In this document: in pieces, positions 1 to 8,751 of the stretch | How positions within the stretch are numbered: the first letter of the stretch is position 1 | How the letters are laid out: each line of letters starts with the position of its first letter | Assembly (NCBI GenBank): GCA_934271245.1 | Contig: CAKQQY010000002.1 | Span: forward strand, 70,890-134,889 | DNA length: 64,000 bases | Reading direction: 5' to 3' | DNA from: an uncultured Clostridia bacterium | GTDB lineage: Bacteria; Bacillota; Clostridia; Christensenellales; Borkfalkiaceae | The notes under the pieces: generated by a model | Databases searched by the model: none | Seen by the model: the letters and a program-made list of their open reading frames with translations, nothing else | Told to the model about the DNA's origin: nothing | Position numbers and translations under genes: made by a program

Positions 1-577
1 CGCAAGGTTTTCCGTTTATCGTAGCGCCTAACGCTTCCGCGGCGTCTTCTATCAAAAGAGCGCCGTGTTTTTCGCATATCCTTTTTATTTCGTCCATTCT
101 GCCGGGAAACCCGTATAATTCCGCAGAAATAACGAGTTTTACGTCGGGATACAGTTCAAACGCCTTTTCAAGCGACACGGTGTCCATATTCCAGGACTCC
201 CTTTCCGTTTCGATAAATATCGGAACACCGCCTTCGTACACGACGGGATTAAGCGTCGCGGCAAAGGTCATATCCGAACAAAAAACCTTTTTCCCTTCAA
301 GCGCGCCGTGCGAAATAGCAGGTATGCCGTACAGTTTTTCTCCTGCCGACTTAACGCATAAATGAAGCGCGGCAGTACAGTTGCTTAACCCCACGGCGTA
401 ATTTTTACCGACTTGTCGGGCGGCTATTTTTTCAACGACGTTAATGTTTTCCCCTACCGTACTCATCCAGTTGGTGTCGTACGCTTCCTGCATATATTTC
501 ATTTCTTCCCCGTGCATCGTAGGAGAAGACAGATAAACTTTCTTTTCAAAAGCCTTTATTTCCGTATTTTTAAACAT
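1..577 (-). CDS. DegT/DnrJ/EryC1-family PLP aminotransferase (5' part, cut by window edge)
   Basis: The first 192 codons are present; the 3' end lies beyond base 1. The translation starts MFKNTEIKAFEKKVYLSSP and contains HGEEMKYMQEAYDTNWMST, then SNCTAALHL near residues 65-73, a phosphate-binding segment of the family. EDAAEALGA near the window edge supplies the Asp that contacts the pyridine nitrogen of PLP. The catalytic Lys should lie about 25 residues further on, outside the window. Family members transaminate nucleotide-linked keto-sugars for surface glycans; the exact substrate cannot be told from this fragment. It has its own sigma-A promoter (669-697), so it is a separate unit from the operon upstream. 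The start at 577 is chosen because the alignment to the family begins there; the ribosome binding site is weak. Confidence 0.85.
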   Translation of the reverse strand, partial: MFKNTEIKAFEKKVYLSSPTMHGEEMKYMQEAYDTNWMSTVGENINVVEKIAARQVGKNYAVGLSNCTAALHLCVKSAGEKLYGIPAISHGALEGKKVFCSDMTFAATLNPVVYEGGVPIFIETERESWNMDTVSLEKAFELYPDVKLVISAELYGFPGRMDEIKRICEKHGALLIEDAAEALGATINGKPC

Positions 578-668
578 TACTATTCTCGTTAAGAACCCCT
601 GAATTTTTACTGCGAACGATTGATTTTAAAGAAAAACAATTCGATGCCGTTATGTTACAGACTAATTT

Positions 669-697
669 ATTATACCACACAAAAAAGAATAACTCAA
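669..697 (-). promoter_or_regulatory. Sigma-A promoter of the DegT aminotransferase gene
   Basis: On the minus strand TTGAGT (692-697), a 17-bp spacer and TATAAT (669-674), with a TG two bases before the -10. The predicted start of transcription is near 662, giving a leader of about 85 nt. Confidence 0.75.
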
Positions 698-766
698 TAT
701 AAAAATGTAATTTATCGGGTTATTTTACGTTATTTTACGTCGCTATATTCGTCAAAGCAAAATAAG

Positions 767-791
767 CGGCGGCGAATTCAATTCGCCGCCG
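767..791 (-). terminator. Hairpin terminator of the hrcA-ybaK operon
   Basis: A perfect 12-bp inverted repeat (CGGCGGCGAATT and its complement around one base). On the minus strand it is followed by a T-rich tract. It lies 25 bp past the ybaK stop codon. Confidence 0.75.
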
Positions 792-815
792 TTAAAAAAA
801 CGTTTTTTATTTTCT

Positions 816-1301
816 TTATTTATCCGTTTTTATATCTTTCATCGAAAAAGAAATTACCTTTTCGAGTTGTTTTACGGAAGTTTCTACCTGTAAACCTATC
901 TTTCCGCCGCTGAACATTATCGTTTCGAAGTTTTGGGCGGTAACGTCTATCACCGTTTTGAAAAACTTTTTCATTCCGACAGGCGAACAACCGCCGTGAA
1001 CGTAGCCTGTAAGCGGCAATAAATCTTTGGATTTTATCATTTCCACGTTCTTTTCGCCGACCGCGCCCGCGGCTTTTTTAAGGTCTAATTCCGCGCTAAC
1101 GGGTACGAGAAAAACGTAATGATTGTTGCTTTTGCCTATCGTGACCAAGGTTTTGAAAACCCTGTTCGGGTCTTCGTTAAGCGCGGCTACGAGTTCTTCG
1201 CCGCTGACGGCTCCGCTGTCCGTATAGTTATGAATAACGAAGTCGATTTTTTTCTGTTCGAGAATTCTTATCGCGTTGGTTTTTTCTTCGTTTTTCTTCA
1301 T
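816..1301 (-). CDS. ybaK: YbaK/EbsC-family Cys-tRNA(Pro) deacylase
   Basis: A 161-residue protein of the YbaK/ProX editing superfamily, which hydrolyses mischarged Cys-tRNA(Pro). It matches the family in length and in segments such as KTLVTIG, YVFLVPVSAELDLKKAAGAVG and LTGYVHGGCSPVGMKK; the last is the typical GG-SP-G signature. The conserved active-site Lys is probably in FKTLV. The start at 1301 is chosen because AAAGGAG lies 7 nt upstream; an in-frame ATG 11 codons earlier has no such site. It is the last gene of the heat-shock operon, 17 nt after the HIT gene. Cys-tRNA(Pro) specificity is the usual assignment for this subfamily, inferred rather than shown. Confidence 0.88.
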   Translation of the reverse strand: MKKNEEKTNAIRILEQKKIDFVIHNYTDSGAVSGEELVAALNEDPNRVFKTLVTIGKSNNHYVFLVPVSAELDLKKAAGAVGEKNVEMIKSKDLLPLTGYVHGGCSPVGMKKFFKTVIDVTAQNFETIMFSGGKIGLQVETSVKQLEKVISFSMKDIKTDK

Positions 1302-1318
1302 CGGATTACTCCTTTTCG

Positions 1319-1660
1319 TTAAGCGGGCGTCCACCCCATTTTCTGACCTGCCAAAATATGAATATGCAAATGGAACACGCTTTGCCCCGCGTTATCGCCC
1401 TGATTTATAACGAGCCGATAGCCGCCTTTTAAGTGCAGTTCTTTTTCAAGTTCGGGAATCTTTTTAAGGCATTTAAGTAGTATTTCGCCCTGTTTTTCGT
1501 TCATTTCCGAAAGAAGTTTAAAGTGGGTTTTCGGAACGCAGAGATAGTGATATTTCGCTTTCGGGTCTATATCCGAAAAGATTATCATATCGTCGTCCTC
1601 ATACGCCTTTTTCGAAGGGATTTCTCCCGCGATTATTTTGCAAAACAAACAGTCTTCCAT
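1319..1660 (-). CDS. hinT: HIT-family (HinT-like) nucleotide hydrolase
   Basis: A 113-residue histidine-triad protein. The triad HLHIHIL is at residues 97-103, and CLFC at 4-7 gives the paired Cys that bind zinc together with His in many HinT proteins. The whole length is the single HIT domain (EDDDMIIFSDIDPKAKYH, VINQGDNAGQSVFH). The family hydrolyses aminoacyl-adenylates and other purine phosphoramidates in the cytosol. It sits 11 nt downstream of mtaB, so it should be cotranscribed with the heat-shock operon. Confidence 0.93.
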   Translation of the reverse strand: MEDCLFCKIIAGEIPSKKAYEDDDMIIFSDIDPKAKYHYLCVPKTHFKLLSEMNEKQGEILLKCLKKIPELEKELHLKGGYRLVINQGDNAGQSVFHLHIHILAGQKMGWTPA

Positions 1661-1671
1661 TGTTTCCTCCT

Positions 1672-2907
1672 TTAATCTTTTATAATTTCGGCAAGAGCGC
1701 CGTCGCCGTAAGGTTCTTTAATTACAACCTTTTTCGGCGAAGAGTCGCCGTTATAGTCTTTAACGTACAATCTTATATAATTGCCCGAATAACCTTCGCC
1801 GTAACCGTCGATATTTTCTTCGAAAACGAATTCTTCCGTTTTCCCGCGCATAAAGTTCTGAAAATCTCTTTTGCGTTCGGCTTTTTTTACGAGAAGTTTA
1901 TCCAGCCTTTCTTTTTTTATTCTGTGGTCCAGATCTTCCATCTTATAAGCGACCGTTCCGCTTCTCGGACTATAAATGAACGGGTGTATATCGGAAAATT
2001 TAACCTTATCTATAAACTCTAACGTTTCGTTGAAATTCTCTTCCGTTTCCGTCGGGAAACCTGCGATAATATCGGTGGTAATCCCCGCCGTCGGGAAATA
2101 TTCTCTTATAAGATTTACCTTTTCGAGATATTCTTCGGCGGTGTAATGGCGGTTCATCTTTTTAAGAACGGCGTTGCTGCCCGACTGCAAAGACAAATGA
2201 AACTGCGGCGCGAAATCTTTAAGATTTTTTAACGCCGTCAGAAATTCTTCGGTAATAACGTTTACTTCCAGAGAACCTAACCTTATTCTGCAATTTACTT
2301 TCGATAAAGCCTTCATAAGCCCCGCAAAGTTTACGCCGTTATAGTCGTAATCGGAAAGGTTTATTCCGTTGATAACCGCTTCTTTGGGATTTACGATATT
2401 TATTTCTTCGATGACCTTTTCGGGGTCGCGACTTCTCGACCTTCCGCGGAGATACGGAATAATACAGTAAGAACAAAAGTTATCGCAGCCGTCCTGCACT
2501 TTAACGAAGGTTCTCGTACGGAGCGATTTTACAGGCAACAGTTCTTCGAAATCTTTTCTTTCGGGCGCGACGATAACGCCGCGTTGGTCTATCATGTCTA
2601 AAATTTTGCCTTTGGAATACGCCCCCGTAATCAGATCGCCTTTACCGACGAACGCCTGCGGATTTTTTTCCGCAGCGCAACCGGTAAAAATAATTTTCGC
2701 TTCGGGGTTAAGTTTTTTTATTCTGCTTGCCGTCTGGCGCGATTTTTTTTCCGCTTCGGAAGTAACCGCGCAGGTGTTGACTATGTATAAATCGGCGTAT
2801 TCGAGTTTGTCGCTTACTTCTATTCCCCTTTCGATAAGTCCTTCGATAAGGGAATCGCTTTCGCACTCGTTGACTTTACAACCGAGCGTAAAAACCACGG
2901 CTTTCAT
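1672..2907 (-). CDS. mtaB: tRNA N6-threonylcarbamoyladenosine (t6A37) methylthiotransferase MtaB
   Basis: A 411-residue radical-SAM methylthiotransferase that converts t6A37 of tRNA to ms2t6A. The N-terminal MTTase domain has cluster-binding Cys at about residues 10, 46 and 77 (LGCKVNECE, NTCAVT, FTGCAAEKN). The radical-SAM motif CDNFCSYC is at 141-148 (CxxxCxxC). A TRAM-like tail (MRGKTEEFVFEE onward) closes the protein. The start at 2907 follows AAAGGGG and lies one base after the prmA stop; an in-frame ATG further upstream lies inside prmA and lacks family similarity. The position after dnaJ-prmA is the normal arrangement in Clostridia. Confidence 0.94.
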   Translation of the reverse strand: MKAVVFTLGCKVNECESDSLIEGLIERGIEVSDKLEYADLYIVNTCAVTSEAEKKSRQTASRIKKLNPEAKIIFTGCAAEKNPQAFVGKGDLITGAYSKGKILDMIDQRGVIVAPERKDFEELLPVKSLRTRTFVKVQDGCDNFCSYCIIPYLRGRSRSRDPEKVIEEINIVNPKEAVINGINLSDYDYNGVNFAGLMKALSKVNCRIRLGSLEVNVITEEFLTALKNLKDFAPQFHLSLQSGSNAVLKKMNRHYTAEEYLEKVNLIREYFPTAGITTDIIAGFPTETEENFNETLEFIDKVKFSDIHPFIYSPRSGTVAYKMEDLDHRIKKERLDKLLVKKAERKRDFQNFMRGKTEEFVFEENIDGYGEGYSGNYIRLYVKDYNGDSSPKKVVIKEPYGDGALAEIIKD

Positions 2908-2908
2908 A

Positions 2909-3844
2909 TTATACCCCTTTACGGAACGCCATCGCCGCCCACTCGCCTTTGACCGTTTCGGCGCCCATAACAAACCCGGCGTCTTCGTAGGCTTTTCTTA
3001 CCTTGTCTTTTCTGTCGGTTAAAATTCCGCTTAAAATAATAACGCCGTTTTCTTTAAGGTTATCGCCTATTCTGGGCGCGAAAGCGATTAAAACTTCCGC
3101 CATTATGTTGCACACTATAACGTCGCCTTTTACGGAATTGTCGTCGAGAAGATTTTTAAGGTAAACTTTGCAGTTTTTAACGCCGTTGAGTTCCATGTTA
3201 TGTTCGGTGGCGGTCACGGCGCATTCGTCGATATCCGTCATTATAACTTCTTTCGCGCCGAGTTTGCTTGCCGTAATACCTAAAATACCGCTTCCGCAAC
3301 CGACGTCTAAAACGACGTCGCTTTTTTTAACGTACTTTTCCAAAAACAGCACACACATGGAAGTGGTTTCGTGTTCGCCCGTTCCGAACGCCATGTTGGA
3401 ATCGAGTAAAACCTTGGTTTCGCCTTCCTTTTCGTCGTACTTAATCCACTCGGGAACGATTACCGCTCTGCCGAGTTTAATGGGTTTGAAATGTTCTTTC
3501 CATTGTTCGCGCCAAAGGTCGCCGTCAACCGTTCTTTTAACCGTTTCGAGCGTACCTAAATCGAGCGGACTGTTCTTTTTTAGTTCGAAAAGGTCTTTTT
3601 CTACCTTTTTAAGCGTTTCCGCGGCAGCGCTTTCGGGAAAGTACGCTTTGACTATTACCGTTTTATCGGCGGTAAAAATGCTGTCGTCGGCGTAATCCCA
3701 ACTTTTACCTTCGCGGGCGAGAGCGATAACGTCTTCTATATCGGAAATAGCGACGCCGCCGTCGGTGTAATTCCATAAAATATCGGAAACGAGTTCGCCC
3801 CCTATATGAGTAGTATAAACGGAAAGTTCAACGTATTTATCCAT
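2909..3844 (-). CDS. prmA: Ribosomal protein L11 methyltransferase
   Basis: A 311-residue SAM-dependent methyltransferase that trimethylates ribosomal protein L11. The N-terminal L11-recognition region precedes the class I Rossmann domain. SAM motif I VLDVGCGSGILGI is at about 178-190, just after the typical FGTGEHETT (153-161). Motif IV is VCNIMAEVL. Length matches the family. It lies three bases downstream of dnaJ and one base upstream of mtaB, a tight operon. Confidence 0.95.
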   Translation of the reverse strand: MDKYVELSVYTTHIGGELVSDILWNYTDGGVAISDIEDVIALAREGKSWDYADDSIFTADKTVIVKAYFPESAAAETLKKVEKDLFELKKNSPLDLGTLETVKRTVDGDLWREQWKEHFKPIKLGRAVIVPEWIKYDEKEGETKVLLDSNMAFGTGEHETTSMCVLFLEKYVKKSDVVLDVGCGSGILGITASKLGAKEVIMTDIDECAVTATEHNMELNGVKNCKVYLKNLLDDNSVKGDVIVCNIMAEVLIAFAPRIGDNLKENGVIILSGILTDRKDKVRKAYEDAGFVMGAETVKGEWAAMAFRKGV

Positions 3845-3847
3845 AGT

Positions 3848-4993
3848 TTATTTAGCGTACGGGTCTTTGCCGTACATAATTTCCATATTGTTTTTATAAG
3901 TTTTCATCGAAGGGCATTGTTTAACGTCGAAATCCTTATCGAATTCTTCGAGAGCGGCTTTCTGCGCTCTTGAAAGTTTAGTGGGAATTTCAACGGTAAC
4001 TACTATATAAAGGTCGCCCGTACCCCTTGACGATTTTATGCCTTTACCGCGAACGTAGAACACTTTGCCGCTCTGCGTTCCTTCGGGAATAGCGTATTCC
4101 ATGGTGTCGTCGATGAGCGGAACGGTAATATTACCGCCGGTAATCGCCGTTTTTACGCTTATAGGCACTTCTACGTAAAGGTCGAAGTTTTTACGCTTGA
4201 ATAATTTGCTCGGTTCCACTTTCATCACGACTATAAGGTCGCCCGCGGGACCGCCGTTTTTGCTCGCTTCGCCGTAGCCTATCTTTCTTATGTAACTGCC
4301 CGTGTCCGCGCCTGCGGGAATATCGAGAGTAAGTTTGGTGTTGGTTTTGGTATAACCTTTACCCTTACACTCGTCGCAAGGTTCCAGAATTTTTCTGCCC
4401 GTGCCTTTACATTCGTCGCAAGGACGAACGGAAACGGAACGGAAAAAGCCGTTGCTCGAAGCGTATTGAACCTGACCCGTGCCGCCGCACTTTTCGCAGG
4501 TTTTATACGCCGTGCCGTTTTTCGCGCCCGTACCTTTACACTTCGAACAAGGTTCGTTTCTTGTATAAACCACTTCTCTTCTGCAACCTTTCGCCGCGTC
4601 AAGAAAAGAAAGAGAAAGTTCTACGGTGACGTCTTCGCCCTTGGTTTTGGTCTGCGCGCGCGATTTGCTGCCGCCGCCGAAACCGCCGAAAATATCGCCG
4701 AAAATATCTTCGAAACCGGAAAATCCGCTTCCCGAAAAACCGCCCGAGAATCCGCTTCCGCCGAAACCGCCCATGTTGGGGTGTTCTCTCTGGAAGTCGT
4801 ATTCTTTACGTTTTTTCGCGTCTGAAAGCACTTCGTTGGCTTCGTTGATTTCCTTGAACTTCTCCGCCGCTTCTTTGTCGTTCGGGTGAAGGTCGGGGTG
4901 GTATTTTTTAACGAGAGTTCTGTACGCTTTTTTAATATCGTCTTCGGTAGCGTCTTTACTTACGCCCAAGACTTCGTAATAATCCTTTGCCAT
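3848..4993 (-). CDS. dnaJ: Chaperone DnaJ (Hsp40, type I)
   Basis: A 381-residue type I J-protein. The J domain has the HPD tripeptide at 32-34, which stimulates the DnaK ATPase. A Gly/Phe-rich linker follows (about 70-105), then four CxxCxGxG zinc repeats (CSKCKGTG, CEKCGGTG, CDECKGTG, CDECKGKG) and the C-terminal substrate-binding domain. The ribosome binding site AAAGGA precedes the start. It is separated from dnaK by a strong hairpin (5015-5043) that may lower its expression relative to dnaK. Confidence 0.97.
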   Translation of the reverse strand: MAKDYYEVLGVSKDATEDDIKKAYRTLVKKYHPDLHPNDKEAAEKFKEINEANEVLSDAKKRKEYDFQREHPNMGGFGGSGFSGGFSGSGFSGFEDIFGDIFGGFGGGSKSRAQTKTKGEDVTVELSLSFLDAAKGCRREVVYTRNEPCSKCKGTGAKNGTAYKTCEKCGGTGQVQYASSNGFFRSVSVRPCDECKGTGRKILEPCDECKGKGYTKTNTKLTLDIPAGADTGSYIRKIGYGEASKNGGPAGDLIVVMKVEPSKLFKRKNFDLYVEVPISVKTAITGGNITVPLIDDTMEYAIPEGTQSGKVFYVRGKGIKSSRGTGDLYIVVTVEIPTKLSRAQKAALEEFDKDFDVKQCPSMKTYKNNMEIMYGKDPYAK

Positions 4994-5014
4994 ATAATCC
5001 TTTATTTAGCACAA

Positions 5015-5043
5015 ACTGAAAGGCAGAAAATCTGCCTTTCAGT
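5015..5043 (-). promoter_or_regulatory. Hairpin between dnaK and dnaJ
   Basis: A perfect 13-bp stem (ACTGAAAGGCAGA and its complement) with a three-base loop. On the transcribed minus strand it is followed by only a short T run, so it may act as a partial terminator, a processing site or a 3' stabiliser that sets the dnaK:dnaJ ratio. Confidence 0.6.
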
Positions 5044-5069
5044 AGCAATTTTTGTTGTTCGGTTAAAAA

Positions 5070-6869
5070 TTATTCGTTGCCGCCCTGATGGAATTCGGTA
5101 TCGCCAGCGCCGCCGTCCGCGTTGCCGCCGTTGGGGTTAGCCTGTTGATAAATCTTAGCGAAAACACCCTGGCTTGCTTCGGACAATTTTTCGGTAGCCT
5201 TAACCATTCTGTCGTTATCGTTGGAGTTAAGTTCTTCTTTGGCGACTTTAAGTTCTTCTTCGAGTTTTGCTTTGTCTTCCGCGGAAAGTTTATCCCCTAC
5301 GTCTTTCATCGATTTTTCGATAGTGAAGATAAGTCCGTCGAGTTTGTTGTGATTGTCTACCGTTTCCTTACGTTTTTTATCTTCTTCTTCGTACTGTTTC
5401 GCTTCGTTTACCGCTTTATCGATGTCCGCTTCGGAAAGGTTAGAAGAAGACGTAATCGTGATATTCTGCGATTTACCCGTTCCGAGATCTTTCGCGGAAA
5501 CGTTTACGATACCGTTAGCGTCGATATCGAAGGTAACTTCTATCTGCGGAATTCCTCTGGGAGCGGGCGCGATGCCTACCAGGTCGAAGTTGCCGAGCGT
5601 TTTGTTATCTTTCGCGAATTCTCTTTCGCCCTGTAAAATGTGAATGGAAACCTGCGTCTGATTGTCTGCCGCCGTCGAGAATACCTGCGATTTCTTTACA
5701 GGAATAGTGGTGTTTCTTTCGATAAGTTTGGTGCATACGCCGCCGAGAGTTTCGATACCCAAGGAAAGCGGAGTTACGTCGAGTAACAATACGTCTTTAA
5801 CTTCGCCGGATAAAACGCCGCCCTGAATAGCCGCGCCGATAGCAACGCATTCGTCGGGGTTGATTCCTTTAAAGGGTTCTTTGCCGGTAATCTTTCTGAC
5901 TTCGTCGATGACCGCCGGGATTCTCGTCGAACCGCCGACAAGAATAACTTTATCTATATCGCCGTAAGAAAGTTTCGCGTCTTCCATAGCCTTTTTCATA
6001 GGAACGACGGTCGCTTCCACAAGGTCTGCGGTGAGCGCGTCGAATTTCTGTTTGGTAAGGTCTACGTCGAGATGTTTGGGTCCCGTTGCGTCCGCGGTGA
6101 TAAAGGGCAGGTTGATGTTCGTGCTGCTCATACCGGAAAGTTCGATTTTCGCTTTTTCAGCCGCTTCTTTCAATCTCTGCATAGCGAGTTTATCGCCCGA
6201 AAGGTCGATGCCTTCTTTTGCTTTGAACTGGTCTACGAGATAGTCCATAATTCTCTTATCGAAATCGTCGCCGCCGAGCATACAGTTACCGTTGGTCGCC
6301 AAAACTTCGAATACGCCGTCGCCGATTTCCATAATGGAAACGTCGAACGTGCCGCCGCCAAGGTCGTAAATGATGACTTTCTGCGTTTTGCCTTCTTTAT
6401 CGAGTCCGTAAGAAAGCGCCGCCGCGGTAGGTTCGTTTATAATACGCAGAACGTTAAGTCCCGCGATTTTGCCTGCGTCTTTGGTCGCCTGACGCTGACT
6501 GTCGGTAAAGTAAGCGGGGCAGGTTATAACCGCGTCTTTAACTTCGCCGCCGAGATAACTTTCCGCGTCCTTTTTAAGTTTGGAAAGAATCATCGCGGAA
6601 ATTTCCTGCGGGGTGTAACTTTTTCCGTCGATTTCTACTTTATAATCGGAGCCCATATGTCTTTTAATGGAAGCAACCGTTCTGTCGGGGTTAGACACCG
6701 CCTGACGTTTTGCTACCTGACCTACCAATCTGCTTCCGTCTTTCTGAAACGCTACTACGGACGGGGTCGTTCTGGATCCTTCCGCGTTGGCGATAACTAC
6801 AGGTTCACCGTTTTCCATAACCGCTACGCACGAGTTCGTCGTACCTAAATCAATACCAATCGTTTTCAT
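5070..6869 (-). CDS. dnaK: Chaperone DnaK (Hsp70)
   Basis: A 599-residue Hsp70. The nucleotide-binding domain opens with IGIDLGTTNSCVAV and contains VITCPAYFTDSQRQATKDAG, NEPTAAALSYG, YDLGGGTFDVS and VILVGGSTRIPAV. The linker and substrate-binding domain follow (DVLLLDVTPLSLGIETLGG). A variable Gly-rich tail ends GGAGDTEFHQGGNE. The length is typical of Firmicutes DnaK. It folds nascent and stressed proteins with DnaJ and GrpE. Fourth in the operon order hrcA-grpE-dnaK-dnaJ on the minus strand counting from the promoter at 8.6 kb is dnaJ; dnaK is third. Confidence 0.98.
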   Translation of the reverse strand: MKTIGIDLGTTNSCVAVMENGEPVVIANAEGSRTTPSVVAFQKDGSRLVGQVAKRQAVSNPDRTVASIKRHMGSDYKVEIDGKSYTPQEISAMILSKLKKDAESYLGGEVKDAVITCPAYFTDSQRQATKDAGKIAGLNVLRIINEPTAAALSYGLDKEGKTQKVIIYDLGGGTFDVSIMEIGDGVFEVLATNGNCMLGGDDFDKRIMDYLVDQFKAKEGIDLSGDKLAMQRLKEAAEKAKIELSGMSSTNINLPFITADATGPKHLDVDLTKQKFDALTADLVEATVVPMKKAMEDAKLSYGDIDKVILVGGSTRIPAVIDEVRKITGKEPFKGINPDECVAIGAAIQGGVLSGEVKDVLLLDVTPLSLGIETLGGVCTKLIERNTTIPVKKSQVFSTAADNQTQVSIHILQGEREFAKDNKTLGNFDLVGIAPAPRGIPQIEVTFDIDANGIVNVSAKDLGTGKSQNITITSSSNLSEADIDKAVNEAKQYEEEDKKRKETVDNHNKLDGLIFTIEKSMKDVGDKLSAEDKAKLEEELKVAKEELNSNDNDRMVKATEKLSEASQGVFAKIYQQANPNGGNADGGAGDTEFHQGGNE

Positions 6870-6937
6870 ATATTTATTCTCCTTTAAGATTATTTATTTT
6901 TTTATGCAAACACTTTTTTTTATAAAAGTTTTTGTCG

Positions 6938-7507
6938 CTATTTTATAACGCTTACTTTAGCGTATCTTATCATTTTTTCTTTGTACTTATACCCTTTCTG
7001 GAATACTTGTTTAACCCTTTCGCTTTCTTCGCCTTCGCCTTTTTCCACCTGCATAACCGCTTCGGCAATCAGGGGGTCGAATACTTCGCCTTCGGGATTA
7101 ACTTCTTCCACTTCGAGATTTTTAAGCACTTCGTCGAACTTTTTCTTTAAGAGTTTAAGTCCTTCTTCGGTGCTTTCGTCTTTACACATCGCAATCGCCG
7201 AATCGAGATTGTCGCCTATCGGAAGAATTTTCAAAACCACGTCCGACCGACCTTCCGAATACGCGTCCTGCCAGATTCTGGCGTTGCGCTTTTTGTAGTT
7301 ATCGAATTCCGCGACGTTTCTCATCCACTTGTCTTTATATTCGTCGGCGAGTTTTTTTGCTTCTTCCAATAACTTTTTGTTTTCGTCTACTTTTTCTTCC
7401 GCCGTTTCGGGTTCGGCAACGATTTCTTCGTTTTCCGATTCTTCCTTTTCGGCTATTTCTTCTTCGCGTTCTTCGCGATGATTTTTCTTTTCTTTTTCGT
7501 CTTTCAT
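6938..7507 (-). CDS. grpE: Nucleotide exchange factor GrpE
   Basis: A 189-residue GrpE. A long acidic, charged N-terminal coiled-coil region (1-65, very rich in Glu and Lys) is followed by the head domain with RNVAEFDNYKKRNARI, LPIGDNLDSAI and VFQKGYKYKEKMIRYAKV. It releases ADP from DnaK. The gene lies 11 nt after hrcA and before dnaK, as expected. Confidence 0.96.
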   Translation of the reverse strand: MKDEKEKKNHREEREEEIAEKEESENEEIVAEPETAEEKVDENKKLLEEAKKLADEYKDKWMRNVAEFDNYKKRNARIWQDAYSEGRSDVVLKILPIGDNLDSAIAMCKDESTEEGLKLLKKKFDEVLKNLEVEEVNPEGEVFDPLIAEAVMQVEKGEGEESERVKQVFQKGYKYKEKMIRYAKVSVIK

Positions 7508-7518
7508 TTTCTCTCCTT

Positions 7519-8535
7519 CTATTTCGAAAGCATATCTTCGAGAATCTTTCCTACCCCTTCGAGTACGGAAACGACTTTCTGATAATCCATTCGAAGCGGT
7601 CCTATGACGCCGTAAGTGCCAATCTTTTCGCCGTTCGCCGAGTACGTTGCCGTAACCAAAGAACAGTCTTTAAGGTTTTCGCCGTCTTCGCCGCCGACTT
7701 TTATGTTTATTTCTATATCGTCGTTACCTTCGCTGAGCAGGGAAGCGAGTTTAACTTTACTCGACACGACGGATAAAAAGTTTTTAACCTTTTCGCTGTC
7801 GCTGTATTCGGGGTTGGCGAGAATTTTGCTTTCGCCTTCCAGAATGACGTTGGGTTTTTCGTTTTCGATATAATCTTCTATGGCGTCCATTACGCTGTCG
7901 AAAATCTCTCTGTACCCGTCGAATTCTTCGGTGATTTTAACCGACGCTTCTTTTACGTCGCAAAATCTTTTTCCGACGAGAATTTTGGAAAGCATTTCGC
8001 TCGCTTCGGCGATTTGTCTGTCCGTCATTTCTTCGGGGATATCGATATATTTATCTTTCATCAGCGTGTTTTCGGTAACAACCAGCAAAAGCGCCTGATT
8101 GTCTTTATGACGGAAAATACCGATTTTAAGTATCACGTCGTTTTCGCTGTGCGAGGCGTACCCTACGGAAGTGTAGTCGGTAAGGTCGCTTATTACTTTG
8201 ACCGCGCCCTGAACCACCGCTTCGAGATTATCCGCGTGCGACTTAAAAGCGTTTTTTATAACCGACAGTTCTTTTCCCGAAAGTTTGCTTTTATCCATAA
8301 GTTCGGTAACGTAAAGTTTATACGCTTCCACCGACGGAATACGTCCGCTCGAAGTGTGCGGCTGAATAAGATACCCCATTTCTTCGAGTCCCGCAAGTTC
8401 GCTTCTCACCGTCGCGGAACTTATGTCTTTCATATAATTTTCCGTTATCACTTTGCTCGATACCGGTTGAGCCGTGGAAATATAATCGTCAACGACAAGT
8501 TGTAATATTTTTTTCTTCCTGTCCGAGAGTTTCAT
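7519..8535 (-). CDS. hrcA: Heat-inducible transcription repressor HrcA
   Basis: A 338-residue HrcA. The N-terminal winged-helix region (RKKKILQLVVDDYISTAQPVSSK, SSATVRSELAGLEEMGYL, QPHTSSGRIPS) is strongly conserved. The GAF-like C-terminal half includes GPLRMDYQKVVSVLEGVGK, the family's closing signature. HrcA binds the CIRCE operator, and an imperfect copy of it lies 36 bp upstream of the start, so autoregulation of this operon is expected. AAGGGGATAAGGG provides the ribosome binding site. Confidence 0.97.
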   Translation of the reverse strand: MKLSDRKKKILQLVVDDYISTAQPVSSKVITENYMKDISSATVRSELAGLEEMGYLIQPHTSSGRIPSVEAYKLYVTELMDKSKLSGKELSVIKNAFKSHADNLEAVVQGAVKVISDLTDYTSVGYASHSENDVILKIGIFRHKDNQALLLVVTENTLMKDKYIDIPEEMTDRQIAEASEMLSKILVGKRFCDVKEASVKITEEFDGYREIFDSVMDAIEDYIENEKPNVILEGESKILANPEYSDSEKVKNFLSVVSSKVKLASLLSEGNDDIEINIKVGGEDGENLKDCSLVTATYSANGEKIGTYGVIGPLRMDYQKVVSVLEGVGKILEDMLSK

Positions 8536-8571
8536 TCCCTTATCCCCTTTGGCAATGGTAATTTTTGTTTG

Positions 8572-8598
8572 TTAGCACTCTATTACCCCAACTGCCAA
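8572..8598 (-). promoter_or_regulatory. CIRCE operator (one half degenerate)
   Basis: TTAGCACTC, a 9-bp spacer, then AACTGCCAA. The first half is the exact consensus. The second matches GAGTGCTAA at only 6 of 9 positions. It lies just downstream of the predicted transcription start, the standard location for HrcA repression. Confidence 0.85.
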
Positions 8599-8609
8599 CT
8601 TTTGAGATT

Positions 8610-8638
8610 ATTGTACTCTTATAAGTTTTTTTTGTCAA
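8610..8638 (-). promoter_or_regulatory. Sigma-A promoter of the hrcA operon
   Basis: On the minus strand TTGACA (8633-8638), a 17-bp spacer and TACAAT (8610-8615). Near-consensus; transcription is expected to start about 8603, immediately before the CIRCE element. Confidence 0.9.
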
Positions 8639-8677
8639 GGGTTTTAAGACACTTTTTTATAAATTTTTTAAAAAATA

Positions 8678-8713
8678 AAAACCCGCTTTTCAACGCGTCG
8701 AAAAACGAGTTTT
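8678..8713 (-). terminator. Terminator of the glycan-utilisation operon
   Basis: A 14-bp stem (two G-U pairs on the transcribed strand) around an 8-base loop, flanked by T runs on both strands. It lies about 40 bp past the nucleoside-hydrolase stop and could also stop transcription from the other direction. Confidence 0.75.
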
Positions 8714-8751
8714 TTATTAAATTTTTTTGTTCTTTTTCGCTTGAAACGTCT

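Noticed and set aside
4288..4889. Additional frames on both strands over the dnaJ Gly/Cys region
   Set aside because: Shadow frames of a strongly recognisable gene.
5088..6848. Long plus-strand frames opposite dnaK
   Set aside because: They mirror the codon pattern of dnaK on the other strand and have no ribosome binding site or protein-like composition.
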